A DNA stretch of 64,000 nt, from the NCBI GenBank assembly GCA_036245525.1, contig BTPG01000005.1, forward strand, positions 310,001 to 374,000, given 5' to 3'. Below, in pieces: positions 1 through 10,203 of this stretch. Position 1 is the stretch's first letter. Each line of letters opens with the position of its first letter. The DNA comes from Semisulcospira habei. Lineage: Eukaryota > Mollusca > Gastropoda > Semisulcospiridae. The translations under genes were made by a program, and so were the position numbers. The notes beneath the pieces are model-generated. The model was not told where the DNA came from. It made no database searches and worked only from the letters and a program-made list of their open reading frames with translations.

Positions 1-129
1 CCCAGGCCGCGCTGTGTAAACACACTTTATGGCAAGAGAGGTCTTTCACTGTGTACACTTGGCTTAGAAAATCATACCTTGCTGTATACAGACACCCGAC
101 TGAGTACATATACAACAGATCCTCAAGAC

Positions 130-155
130 CCCCCCCCCCCCCCCAACACACACTG

Positions 156-188
<33 letters not shown>

Positions 189-720
189 AACACATGAATA
201 AACATACCCGTACACACACACACACATGCACTGACACATATACACACACGTGCACACACACAAACACATAAATAAACATACACGTACACACACACAAACA
301 CATGAACAAACACACACGCAAACACACACACATATACACACACACACACACATACATATACACAAACACATATATACACTAACACAGACACAAACAAATA
401 CCCACACATACAGCCAACTGCTAACCGGTATGACAGAGCTGCCGCCATTGCTCAGCCGGATAAATTTGAAATTCCTTGAATGGATTATAAGAACCGATCC
501 GGTTTTTTCTGAGCTGAAAAAGTTTTCTGACTTTTCAGAACGTGAAATTTCTTTTTTAGCGCTCCAACACGTAGACTCGTAGAACAGGTTCTGTGTGGTG
601 TCTCGGTATCGGTATTAGTATCGGTAGCGTACACGCGCACACACGCGCGCACACACGCGCGCGCACACGCGCGCACACACGCGTGCACATATGTACACAC
701 ACACATGTACAGACACACGG
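130..720. repeat. poly-C and CA/CG microsatellites in Polinton left flank
   Basis: A run of C at 130-143 is followed by long (CA)n-rich tracts to about 405 and a second CA/CG alternating tract at 630-715. The same layout (a conserved segment ending in CAACAGATCCTCAAGA, then poly-C, then CA repeats) recurs in copy 2 at 25760-25910. Reading frames through these tracts are compositional and not genes. Confidence 0.9.
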
Positions 721-1851
721 AAATACCTCGGACATACACAATAGCTCTCTCTTTCCACCTCACACAGAGAGAGGCCCGTCATAAAGACAGTAATCATAAT
801 ACCTTTTACCCTTGCTGGTTTAGGTCTGTGCTTATGTCAACTGACAAACACTAGTAAATCTCTGCCCTTAACGCCACACACCACATGTCACAGTTGAGGT
901 AAGGGACATATCTTTTTAAATGCAGCACGCTTATAGCTGAGAGGTGTCAGCTTAATACATCCGTCTTGTCAACAAGTCATGCATTTGTGGAGTGACGCAT
1001 GCGGGTAAACCCACCTGTGACTGAGACCCCTCATACAAATCACTCAAGTACACAATCCACGCTAGTTAGCCTCAGGCTTTAAGAAAAAGCCATTTATACC
1101 ATTATTTCTGAGTCAATACCCTATAAACATGGCTATAAGAAACATTGTTAGCGAGTGTGTTCATGTACTTGAAAAAAACATTTAAGCAGGTGTTAAAGTG
1201 ACAAAAGTAATTACAAAATAATGTTTAATTTGGTTTTTTAAAAAAATAAATCACTCATTGTTTTAACAAAATCAAATAACAACATCTTTATTCTATTATC
1301 TATTGTAATTATTTTGCACAATTTGTTATTTAATTTTGACAAAAAATGTACTTTAGTCAAGAATTAAAGCATAATTTAATAGAGCAAGGGAAGTAACTTT
1401 TTTGTCTTGCTGAAATTTTTACACAATTACTTCCCTTGTATTAACTTTTACTCAGAAATTTTTGTTATTGAACATGGGTGATTCCTTCCTTTTTCTGGTG
1501 CTCAAGTTATGGGTAAAATTATCAAGTTACTGTCTATGTTACTGTCTTGGTGTTTCATCTGGCTCTCACTTGGCCAGGGTGTGATTTATAATTTACTGCA
1601 AAGCCAATAATCACCAATACTGTGTACATGACACCACAATTGAAATCTGTAAAGCTTGATATTAATAAGCCCACTGAGAGAGATTATAGTACAGGGCAAG
1701 TCTTGTCTGGGGTAAACTCAAAAACTATTGACTACATTTGCTGGAGTGGTGCAAACGTAAAAAGTTACTATTAATGTACTTCCTAGAAAACATGATTTTG
1801 CTTGATAACAATTTTTGTTTTTTGTTTTTAATTTTTTTAATTACATTATAA
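721..1851. other. non-coding left flank of copy 1
   Basis: No gene is recognised. The stretch turns very AT-rich after 1080 and includes a hairpin whose arms (AAGGGAAGTAA near 1387 and TTACTTCCCTT near 1427) are about 30 bp apart. The last 100 bp (about 1745-1815) closely match copy 2 at 27378-27445, just before the first gene, so this is the conserved left border of the invertible gene block. Confidence 0.7.
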
Positions 1852-2379
1852 ATGAACCAAGACAAACTTCTTCTATTGAATGATATCAATGCTGTAGAGA
1901 ACAAAGACTTAGACTCCAAAAAACAGCGGCTTTTGTCTGTAATTGTCTCAGGCAAACCAAAGACTTATCTAGGAAGACAATACATGACAGAGGATATTGA
2001 ATCTTTAAACTCTGATGAACTAATCAAGCTTCATTCAAAATATGAGAACCACATCGCTTCACTAATGACACGTGATTTAAGTCGATCTCTAGTATGCCTA
2101 TACACAAAAGCAGTGAGTCACTTTCTACCTGTGGATAGTGACAGTCTATCACACGACCTTGAAAGCAATCCTATTGTTTAAAGTTCAATTGGTAAATTAG
2201 CATGTGTCATGTTTTACAAGTTTGGAAATTACCTTGCACCTGTCGTAACATTGCTTGTTACCGGGAGTCACATTGATTTTTCGAAAATAAATTTTACTGC
2301 AGAAGAAAATGGACGAAACCCAGACGACTCCACAACCGAACCCCAGTCCAGTTTTGACGCAGGTTCAAACTGTGACTAA
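1852..2379 (+). pseudogene. Polinton gene A, nonsense-broken (175-residue frame)
   Basis: The frame opens with ATG at 1852 and is collinear with intact gene A of copy 2 (34005-33478). A TAA at 2179-2181 replaces the TCA (Ser) codon of copy 2 and cuts the product to 109 residues. The frame then continues open to TAA at 2377-2379. The protein is mostly charged and helical, with a conserved stretch around YLGRQYMTEDIESL and, after the stop, a hydrophobic segment near FGNYLAPVVTLLV that could contact a membrane. Function is unknown. The last 71 bp overlap gene B in another frame, as in copy 2. It is first in a run of five same-strand genes leading to the integrase. Confidence 0.75.
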
Positions 2380-2779
2380 GGCTAAAAGTCCAGGCCGCGT
2401 TGATGCAGGAAAAAGATTAGCCGAATGGAACAGGCAAAAAAAATTACAGATTCAAACACAAACAGAAAAGACTCATGTGACTGACCAGGCGTCAGGATCG
2501 TCAGGACCGTCACTACCGTCAGGACTGACACCGACAGGACACCCTCATCAAAGTGAGAGACAAACAACTAAGTCTAACCCTGACCCCGAACCTCAAACAA
2601 CAAAATATATAGTTGCCGGATTTGTTGTCGGATTTGTTTACGTAGGTTATCAATTATACAAAAAATACAAACCACAGACTCGTACAGTGACCAAAAAATC
2701 AGACACTCCAAAAACAAAACCAGAAGTCGCCACATTACCAGTAACACCCAAAGCCGTTGACCCATTTTATATGCAGTAA
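2309..2779 (+). CDS. Polinton gene B, single-pass membrane protein
   Basis: A 156-residue protein that I cannot assign to a known function. It has a basic N-terminal third (AKSPGRVDAGKRLAEWNRQ), a low-complexity Thr/Gln/Pro linker, one transmembrane helix at about residues 98-113 (YIVAGFVVGFVYVGY) followed at once by a Lys-rich stretch, and a Pro/Lys/Thr tail. The topology suggests a small anchored virion or assembly protein. The start at 2309 lies inside the end of gene A. The stop codon is embedded in TAAATAAAAATATT, so the stop and a polyadenylation signal overlap. It is intact in both copies, with most differences in the linker. Confidence 0.8.
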   Translation: MDETQTTPQPNPSPVLTQVQTVTKAKSPGRVDAGKRLAEWNRQKKLQIQTQTEKTHVTDQASGSSGPSLPSGLTPTGHPHQSERQTTKSNPDPEPQTTKYIVAGFVVGFVYVGYQLYKKYKPQTRTVTKKSDTPKTKPEVATLPVTPKAVDPFYMQ

Positions 2780-2815
2780 ATAAAAATATTATTTTAATTT
2801 TTCTTGCCTTAGAAA

Positions 2816-3046
2816 ATGAATGACTCAAAGAACATGATGAACCTTGTGTATCACTCTGCCGTAATCAGCGGATTAGCAGTAGCTTATTCTATGCTGGGGA
2901 AAAGTCTACTCAAAATGAAATCAGCAGACCTCAGTAGACTCGATTTCGAAGACAGCGCTAAGCTAATTGTAGTCGTTACAGCGTCGATTGCGACAAAAGA
3001 TTTTCTTGTCAAGCAAGGAATTATTCCCGAAAATGTTTCTATGTAA
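2816..3046 (+). CDS. Polinton gene C, small hydrophobic protein
   Basis: A 76-residue protein with two moderately hydrophobic helices (about residues 12-30 and 48-60), making it a likely small membrane protein. Its protein sequence is identical in the two copies, which marks it as strongly conserved in a family where neighbours vary. It starts 36 bp after gene B and its stop again sits in TAAATAAAAATATT, only 11 bp before gene D. No known family is recognised. By position it belongs to the block of small membrane proteins preceding the integrase. Confidence 0.8.
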   Translation: MNDSKNMMNLVYHSAVISGLAVAYSMLGKSLLKMKSADLSRLDFEDSAKLIVVVTASIATKDFLVKQGIIPENVSM

Positions 3047-3057
3047 ATAAAAATATT

Positions 3058-3582
3058 ATGGCGACGATAGCTATTATGGTTGGAGGTGCGATGGTTAATG
3101 CATTGGCTTTCAGTGGCTCAAATTATCTCTTTTCAAAAATGGGTAGAGAGGAATCTGCAGAAGAATTGAAGCGCCATAATGAAGCGTCAGAAAAACTTGC
3201 TCAAGCCCAGCAGGATTATGAAAAACAAAGAATTGAGAAACTTGATTTCATCAATGAAAAACTCAGACTTGAAGGCCACGCACAACATACGTTTTCAAAT
3301 ACAGACGAAGCAATCAGGGAATATTTTCTTGTCACAGGTGAAGACATGTCTATCCCAAAACCAAAACTAAGTGACTATTACAAACCAAGCACACAACAAA
3401 GAAACGGGGAGATAATCTTTGTTCTAGTGGGAATGACATTTGTTTATTTTACAGGAGTTTTCATTGCTAGAAAAAAATGGCAGCCGAAAATAAACTATCA
3501 AAAATATATTACTCTCCATCAGGCTATTGGAAAGGACAAACAGCTATTGAAAAATTACATGCCGCTGTGGGCGGAGATATAA
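3058..3582 (+). CDS. Polinton gene D, coiled-coil plus membrane helix, C-terminus frameshifted
   Basis: It starts at ATG 3058. There is a hydrophobic N-terminus (residues 1-25), a Lys/Glu/Gln-rich coiled coil at about residues 30-70 (EKLAQAQQDYEKQRIEKL), and a transmembrane helix at about 121-137 (EIIFVLVGMTFVYFTGVF). Copy 2 encodes 144 residues. Here one extra A in the run at about 3470-3476 shifts the frame, so the last residues are replaced and the frame reads on to 3582 through the start of the integrase gene. The functional core is intact, so the protein may still be made with an altered tail. Function unknown; a membrane-anchored scaffold or fibre base is only a guess. Confidence 0.7.
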   Translation: MATIAIMVGGAMVNALAFSGSNYLFSKMGREESAEELKRHNEASEKLAQAQQDYEKQRIEKLDFINEKLRLEGHAQHTFSNTDEAIREYFLVTGEDMSIPKPKLSDYYKPSTQQRNGEIIFVLVGMTFVYFTGVFIARKKWQPKINYQKYITLHQAIGKDKQLLKNYMPLWAEI

Positions 3583-4442
3583 CACTCAATCAAGTCAAGC
3601 AATGGTTACAGAGACAGGCAATTTGGCAGATATATCTCCCTGCTCCAAGAAAGATATCTAGACCTCATTTTGAGAACACAACACCTAATGACACACACCA
3701 AATGGACCTTCTATTTCTTCCGCATGACACAATAAGAAAGAAACGATACAAGTATGCATTAACTGTTGTTGACATTGCTTCAAGGTACAAAGACGCTGAA
3801 CCCATATCTGACAAAACTGCTACCACAGTTGCGACTGCTTTATCAAGTATCTATAAAAGAGGTCCTTTAAGATACCCCAGACTAGTGCAGGTTGATGACG
3901 GATCAGAATTCAAAGGTGCAGTTAATCAGTTATTTGCGAAGCATGGCGTACTGGTCAGACGAGGCATTCCAGGTGTACACAGATAACAGGCAATTGTAGA
4001 GAACTTTAACAAACAGTTATCAGAAAGACTTTTCAGTTACCAGTATTCTAAGGAACTCATGCATGACACCCGTAACACGGAGTGGGTTAAGAGATTACCA
4101 CATGTGATAAAAGCAATGAACAATGAAGGACATCCTAAGCCTGCTGATGCTATTAAATTGAAAACAATTACAGAGCCAAAAACAGGACCAACCCCACCTC
4201 CAGACACAAGTTTGTTTACTAAACAGGTGAGATATTTATATCAACCAGGTGAAGCTGAGAACGACATCAGGCGCAGAGCGACAGACCCCATCTGGTCAAC
4301 GTCTGTTCATAATATAAAAAAAATAGTCCCCAGTCTTGACGCAACAATATATTATCTGTATGAGCCTGCACCCCAGAGGGCATTTGTCAGAGAAGAATTA
4401 CCGATTATTCCCCCAGACACCGTTACTCATTTCAGTAACTAA
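3477..4442 (+). pseudogene. Polinton DDE integrase, nonsense-broken
   Basis: A retrovirus-type (rve-fold) integrase that would join element ends to host DNA. The product starts MAAENKLSKIYY at 3477. The first catalytic Asp is in HQMDLLFLP (about residue 77) and the second in VQVDDGSEF (about 140). The catalytic Glu in AIVENFNKQ (about 175) lies just after a TAA at 3984-3986 that replaces the Ser codon of copy 2. The truncated product therefore loses the Glu and the whole C-terminal domain. The frame continues open to 4442. Its end overlaps the end of the convergent polymerase gene by 45 bp, exactly as in copy 2. Confidence 0.9.
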
Positions 4443-7400
4443 GTCGTCAATTAATTCATCAACCAGTTCATCACAAATATCTTCAGATAACTTGAGTCTA
4501 TAATGACCAGGTGCATAAGCTTTCTCCTTACTATGAAACACTCGTTTTGTATCCCCTATTGCAAGTGACTTTTTATGTGTTTGGATCATTTCAAGATTGT
4601 GTCTATTTGATCTCAGTGACTTGTTTGGATAATCAGGCATTAATGCACCATCTAACACTTGCTTGTAATGTTCATGACGTATGTCTTTATTTTTTATTGC
4701 TGTTTTTTTAATTCCTTTGGCTTTCGACTGACTTCCCTTCTGGTGCAGTATAGAATACATTTTGGATCTCAGTCCAACGTACTCAACTATTGGCACACCA
4801 TTTAGTTCATCTTTAAACTTACCAGGCACTTTCTTGTTTTGTAACTCTGTTTTCATGTCTTCATAAAAGTCTTCAGTACACACATCAATGATCATAGAGT
4901 CAGTGTCAGTGTATAGCAGACCACACTCAGAATATTTTGGTTTGAAGTAATCATAATAAAATTCAAGCATCAACAGTTTTGACAGCTCCAGAATTGCCAT
5001 ACCAATGAATACTGGCTTGTCCAGTTTAACAATCTTTTTTTTGAGTGACACTGCATACAATGATGAATGAAATTCTTTATACCCTGTGTACTGTGGCTTA
5101 CCTGTAAGTTTAATTGCACCCGATTCAGTTGTGACCAGTCTCACATCTTTTCTGTGATGAGGATTTTCCATTGTCTTGCCAAAACAGGCATTGTTCATAA
5201 GCTTAAAGAAGTCTTTGTCAAATGCAGTGTTGCCGTCTCTGGCACGCAATGTTGTGTTCTTCATTATGTAATCTTTCATGAAAGCACTCTGATCAAATTG
5301 AATTCCTCTGTGAACTTTCTTTAGTACTAACCCATGTCTGATGTAAAACTGTAACAAGCGATAGTGGCAAACGTAATTGAATTTATCATTCAGATTAGGC
5401 ACAAGTTTAGTGTCTTCTTTTTTTCCTGTCATACTCATTTTCTCAACGGCTAAGGGATAATCATTATGGTAATCATGTAGATGGTGTGGGTACTCCAGGT
5501 CGACTTCAAAGATCCAACCCTTAGGATCGTTTCGGTCAAGATTCATAATATTGTTTGTTAACCCTGACTCTGTTACGTCGTACTGTGACAAATCATACAG
5601 ACAAAAGTTTTTCAAGGGCAATAACTCACACATTGCCCAGCCATACAAATTGTTAGCGTCTACATACGTAATGAATGACCTTGACCTCGAGGGGTCAAAC
5701 CCCAGGCCAAGGTCACCATGGGCGTCCATATATTTATTGTTGGCTCTGGCATAGTTGTTTGAAGCAATACTAATGCCTCCTCTCAATCCGCGTTCTACCA
5801 TTTCACCCATCGCACGATCAGACAACAGGTCTATAAATATCTTACTGGATTTCAAAAATGCATCCCATGTCATGCCAGGACTAGTTATGTAACAGGCAGG
5901 GTCAAGCTTGTAGTGTAACAAACCCTTTTCACGGTAACTTTCAAATACGTCTGCTAGTAAACAAACGTCTGCTTTCAAGTACTGGTCATGGTAGTCACCA
6001 ATTGTCTGACATCCTAACTTATCCCACGCATCAAGAGCGTGTTGATATTCAGAGTCAGAAATATCTTTACCAGTTAGTGTAGAATAAAATTTATCTTTTG
6101 GTGGCAGTCTTGTTTCTTCAAACACAACCTAGTGATCAATGTACTCGTACGGATAAACACCTTTCTTAATCAAGTCTGGTTCAAAATATTTACTCGTTAT
6201 TGGATACTCAGTCAGTCCTTCTGCCAGACTAGCAAGACCTAAAGACAAATGTTGCATGGAGTCATAAAATGCTAATTTGTCTAACCTAAAAGTCAAGTAC
6301 TTTTCAGTTGTCTGGGCAATACAATTAATGTTTTTGAAAGATTCATCCACAGCCTGCATGATAATGTGTGAATCATATCCTTTGAGATTGTGAAAAAAGA
6401 TTGGCAGTTTGTATGTCTTAGGATCTGTTTTTAATAATAAGTTGCAATTATTATGTGCAGCTCCTCTGTAACGACCAGTTATGTGGTCGTGGTCACGAAC
6501 TTTATCACCTCCCAGAGGCTGTTCACAAATCCAACACGTCTCAGCTGTATCAAATTTTAGTTTGTCTTCTTCTGTCATCACCAAAGGCATCTGACTTGTT
6601 GTGAGATACTGTACTACCTGACTATACAGATGTCTCATTTCTGTTAAAAACAAACATGCTGCATTTTCACCCTGTAGATAACAGGCTCTGAATGCAAACC
6701 GTCTGACCTAACAATAATGTATCCAAAAGAACACACCACTTGGTCACTTAGTTTTATAGTCTTTGGTAATGACTCTGGAACAGGACCCTCATATGGCACT
6801 ACTAATGATTCGAAATCTGCGTACACTACAAACGGCAGCTTTTGCTGATTCCCATAGTTCTTAAAATAAACTTGACTACCCTGTTCTGGATACTTAAGTA
6901 CAGTTTGTATGTCATCAGCTGACCTGCAGTGTAAAACATGTTTGTGCGCTACGTTTATGGAGGAGAATCTTTGTAAACATCTTTTACACACTTCCTGTTT
7001 CCTACCATATTTTGATACATGATTATGAATTAGACGTGACATATTCCTAATAATTGTGTAGTGAAAGTTATTGTCATCGCCGATTAATAACATGTCAACA
7101 TGCTTATCTTCTGACTGTCCATATGTTGGAGCCAGAGGTGATACTCTAATTGGTTGTAACTTGTTCTCAGACTCATTATCCCACACATACACATTTACAG
7201 ATATACCAGGATTTAATTTTTCAAACAAGTCTATGTCCTCTATTTTAACAGGGAACTCAATGCCACTAAAATCAAGTTCATTTACAAATTTGGTGTAGTT
7301 AGAAACACGTTCAGGTTTTATTTTTACAAAGTGTAGTTTAGCAAGCACACACCACATGAAACAATAGTTGTCATTGTTCTGTATGTTGACGACAGCCTTT

Positions 7401-7831
7401 TTGTTTACTACTTCTGTTGGCAGTGGCAACCATGCTTTACCTAATATGGGATGATACCTTGACTGCTTTAGTTGTAGTTCATGTACATGTCCTTCGTGCC
7501 AACCAGACCCCTTCATTCTTGCACTGTCAATCGCCTGTAGAAAGTCTGGTAATAGTCTGTCTCTAAACACGTTCTCTAATTCTCTTCTTGTGTTAACTGT
7601 GTGTTGTCTTGTTGATATGTACGAAACAATCACTTCACCGTCCACCCTAGTGAATTCGATTTTTGCAACAATCTGAATCTTAACACTGCCTGTAAGAAGA
7701 TTTTGTTGTATTACAGAAAAAGAGTTTTCTATTGATTCATAAACATTATTAGTATTGGATATGGGTAAGTTTGTTGTGTGAAACACGTTTCTTAAACTAG
7801 ATGAGCCAGGGTTTTGAACATTGTCCGTCAT
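4398..7831 (-). pseudogene. Polinton protein-primed DNA polymerase B, multiply broken
   Basis: It is collinear with the intact polymerase of copy 2. The start at 7831 follows CAAATAAAA. The N-terminal part ends in a one-base frameshift near 6650-6660, a run of G shortened by one just before the Met-rich segment. A TAG at about 6127-6129 replaces a Trp codon after the Zn/HNH-like and ExoII regions. Before the end of the palm there is an 18-codon in-frame deletion near 4858, shortly after motif C, relative to copy 2. Polymerase motifs A (DANNLYGWAM), B (KLMNNACFGKTMEN) and C (YTDTDSM) are all still readable in the last frame. No single product can be full length, so this copy should not replicate itself. 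Confidence 0.92.
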
Positions 7832-7867
7832 TTTTATTTGTCCGACAAAATAATAAATGAAAAAATA

Positions 7868-8212
7868 TTACCGCTGGCTCACCTTGTGTAATACCACTTT
7901 ATTAACTGTAACACTGTCAATATAAACATTTAGTTTGCGTAGTTGTTTAAATATGCTATAACAAATTTCCCCTAACCAACCATAGTCGGTATCATTAACT
8001 TTAAAAGTAGGTGTCTTTAAATCAACTGTCATGCACTCCACATTTGGATGCTCATCGACATAATCCAAAGTCACACTATATGTAGCATATATTTCTGATG
8101 GTGCTGAAAGGCTTATGTAAGTCTGTTTGGGTGATATTAAGTCAGTAAAGTGCATAACATCTTTGAAACAGTGTGAGATATCAAGCACTTGTATGATTTG
8201 TCCGTCTGTCAT
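7868..8212 (-). CDS. Polinton small gene upstream of polymerase, variable
   Basis: A 114-residue protein starting MTDGQIIQVLDISHCFKDVM, with the start directly after CAATAAAA. It is soluble-looking, without membrane helices, and has two likely beta-rich halves (YATYSVTLDYV; IDSVTVNKVVLHK). It sits 36 bp upstream of the polymerase on the same strand, so the two were probably expressed together. Copy 2 has a protein at the same place (27468-27845) that shares the frame MTD..Q..V.D...CFKDVMHFTDL but is otherwise strongly diverged, unlike every other gene pair in these two elements. Function unknown; a terminal or accessory replication protein would be a guess from position. Confidence 0.75.
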   Translation of the reverse strand: MTDGQIIQVLDISHCFKDVMHFTDLISPKQTYISLSAPSEIYATYSVTLDYVDEHPNVECMTVDLKTPTFKVNDTDYGWLGEICYSIFKQLRKLNVYIDSVTVNKVVLHKVSQR

Positions 8213-8248
8213 TTTTATTGGACAAACAAATGTATAAATTAATTTACA

Positions 8249-8860
8249 TCAATTTACTAACCCATACCCTGTGGGCTGATCTGTCTTTAAAATGAGCTTT
8301 AGATGCTTAGTTGATTTCAGTTTATTTTTTACATCATCACGTTCATGCTTATTTGGTATGACATCATTTTCTCTGAGACAGTCTTCAAAGCTGTCACGAT
8401 CCTTACAGTAAAACAAACAGATAAACTTTAACTGTTCACGAAAATCTTTCAGTACAGCATTATATTTTTGAGTGAGAATCCATACACTTACATTTGCATG
8501 TCTACCACTGAAGGCAAGTTCTGCTAGAGTGTTTCTTTTCTTGACAATGTCTTTCTCTGCAGAGCAGTCATCAACCATAAACAAGGTTGGCTGTCCTTCA
8601 AATTGCTTGTAAAAATATTGTAGGTAGTCATTCAGTTTTTTCTCAGGGTCGACTAAATATATGTTGTTGTCAGTCCAAATAAATAAACGGTTGTGATAAG
8701 CTTTGTTGTGTTTGATTGTAGGACAAAATATTACAATGTTTTCAAAGTGGTGTATGTATCTTGTTTGTAATAGGTTAAGAACAAATTCAGTTTTCCCACA
8801 CCCTGTGGCACCAACAAACAATCCACAGTGTGGATCGAGTGTCATTAAGCCCCGGTTCAT
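8249..8860 (-). CDS. Polinton packaging-type ATPase (FtsK/HerA, A32-like)
   Basis: A 203-residue P-loop ATPase expected to drive DNA into the capsid. Walker A is GATGCGKTEF (about residues 17-26), Walker B is TLFMVDDCS (about 101-109), and a following VWILTQKYN segment (about 135-143) fits the sensor region of A32-type packaging ATPases. I placed the start at the ATG at 8860 (MNRGLMTLDPHCG). A longer frame upstream would need a GTG start and would run into the capsid gene. It lies 19 bp downstream of the capsid gene, same strand, so capsid and ATPase form a unit. It is intact in both copies. Confidence 0.88.
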   Translation of the reverse strand: MNRGLMTLDPHCGLFVGATGCGKTEFVLNLLQTRYIHHFENIVIFCPTIKHNKAYHNRLFIWTDNNIYLVDPEKKLNDYLQYFYKQFEGQPTLFMVDDCSAEKDIVKKRNTLAELAFSGRHANVSVWILTQKYNAVLKDFREQLKFICLFYCKDRDSFEDCLRENDVIPNKHERDDVKNKLKSTKHLKLILKTDQPTGYGLVN

Positions 8861-8879
8861 TTTAATACACAATATAATT

Positions 8880-10163
8880 TTAATATATGTGTCCACTTAG
8901 TCTACTGTCTTGTATATTGAGTTGTGCATCATATATCAGGTACAAATATATGTTTATGGCTGCAGCAGTTTCAACCTTCTTTTGTATCTGAATTGTTATT
9001 CCATCACTACCATTCTCGACAGTTCGTCCTGACCCATGAAGGTAATCATCATCTGTACTACGAAGGTCTAGCCACAGTGCATACTTATTTGTCAGGTATT
9101 GTCCGATCCTAACATCATACAGATGTAGATCTTTGCACGCAATGTTTGCTGGTTTATCTCTAATCCTTCCACCCGCAAAATACTTTGTGATCTCATCGTA
9201 GTGTTGATAAGGTAACATTCCAGATGCATACACTTGATTAGGACGGCCTTCGATTGTGCAGGACAAATGTGTAATCTTAGGATTGTAGAATTTTTCTGAA
9301 TCCCTTTTGTATGGATCTGCTGGTTCAACAAACAACATAAGAATACCTTTCAGTGACCTGGCAGGTGTGTTCAAGTTTATGTTCCACATTGGGTCGCTCT
9401 TGTCTTTTTGCATTAAACTATGTCTAATCACCCTGTCATAATAAATTGGAAGTCTTGACTGATACTGATTTTGAATGAGTCTGGCTAGTTCAGTGTGTGT
9501 GACAATTTCATATTCCAAGGAAATGTTAGAGATCTTATATGTTGCATCTGTGGCAGATGATTTAATAACTTTGGAGTAGTCATTGAAAGTTAGTTCAAAG
9601 CTCAGACGGTCATTCAGTGCTCCTTGATAATAAGGCAAATGAGCTGTTAGGATTTCAAACTCAAGTGGAATGTAAAATCTGGTTCCATATGTTTCTGCTA
9701 TAATAACGTCCTGGGCTGCTGACATTGATTTATCTCCGGCATTGATTCGAAGTTTACCAACATTATCTGGCTGTATGCCTTGGTAAATACGGTCTTCTCG
9801 TTCTTCTCTTGTGAGCCAAAGGTCTTTGTAACAGTAGAACACATCTGAGTCGTCAAGACTAAACACTTCCTGTCCTTCAAGTTTTACTTTAATAGTTTTA
9901 ACAATTGCTCTACCAAGATTGTCAACCAGTGTTCTGTTTACATCTGCGTCTGATGATAGTTCAATATTAAATGCTAGGCGTGCAGTGCCAGGAACAATAA
10001 CGTCACTGGGACCTAGGTTTGGAAACTTAACTGTAAGTGTTTGGTTCTGGTCTATGGTACTTGGATTGTTCGTGATGACTATCGATTGTCGAATGGCCTT
10101 AACACCCAGAGGCTCACGTAGTTTTCTGTATGGGTCTAACTTTGATCCATAAGACTGTGTCAT
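8880..10163 (-). CDS. putative Polinton major capsid protein (double jelly-roll type)
   Basis: A 427-residue, beta-rich protein with no membrane helix. Conserved-looking segments include SIVITNNPSTIDQNQTLTV near the N-terminus, VIVPGTARLAF, the Asp-rich LDDSDVFYCYKDLW, and a C-terminal half with IYYDRVIRHS and LFVEP. The length, beta pattern and place beside the packaging ATPase fit a double jelly-roll capsid protein of the Polinton/adintovirus group. That is inference from context and composition, without a structural alignment. The start at 10163 directly follows ATAATAAAA. It is intact, and nearly identical in copy 2. Confidence 0.7.
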   Translation of the reverse strand: MTQSYGSKLDPYRKLREPLGVKAIRQSIVITNNPSTIDQNQTLTVKFPNLGPSDVIVPGTARLAFNIELSSDADVNRTLVDNLGRAIVKTIKVKLEGQEVFSLDDSDVFYCYKDLWLTREEREDRIYQGIQPDNVGKLRINAGDKSMSAAQDVIIAETYGTRFYIPLEFEILTAHLPYYQGALNDRLSFELTFNDYSKVIKSSATDATYKISNISLEYEIVTHTELARLIQNQYQSRLPIYYDRVIRHSLMQKDKSDPMWNINLNTPARSLKGILMLFVEPADPYKRDSEKFYNPKITHLSCTIEGRPNQVYASGMLPYQHYDEITKYFAGGRIRDKPANIACKDLHLYDVRIGQYLTNKYALWLDLRSTDDDYLHGSGRTVENGSDGITIQIQKKVETAAAINIYLYLIYDAQLNIQDSRLSGHIY

Positions 10164-10203
10164 TTTTATTATGCACAATAAAAAATAATAAATTAATAAA
10201 ACA
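10164..10203. promoter_or_regulatory. 40-bp divergent promoter gap, capsid gene / coiled-coil gene
   Basis: The capsid gene reads left and the coiled-coil gene reads right from a gap of only 40 bp, almost pure A/T, with AATAAAA-type motifs abutting both start codons. The sequence is nearly unchanged in copy 2 (35953-35992). Both promoters must fit in this space or inside the neighbouring genes. Confidence 0.55.

Noticed and set aside
64..800. Frames rich in Cys/Val or His/Thr
   Set aside because: These are translations of CA/GT microsatellites with no gene structure. The same applies at 25167-26966.
8860..8896. Longer ATPase start at 8896 (and 34682 in copy 2)
   Set aside because: It requires a GTG start and overlaps the capsid stop. 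The ATG at 8860 gives the P-loop at a normal distance.
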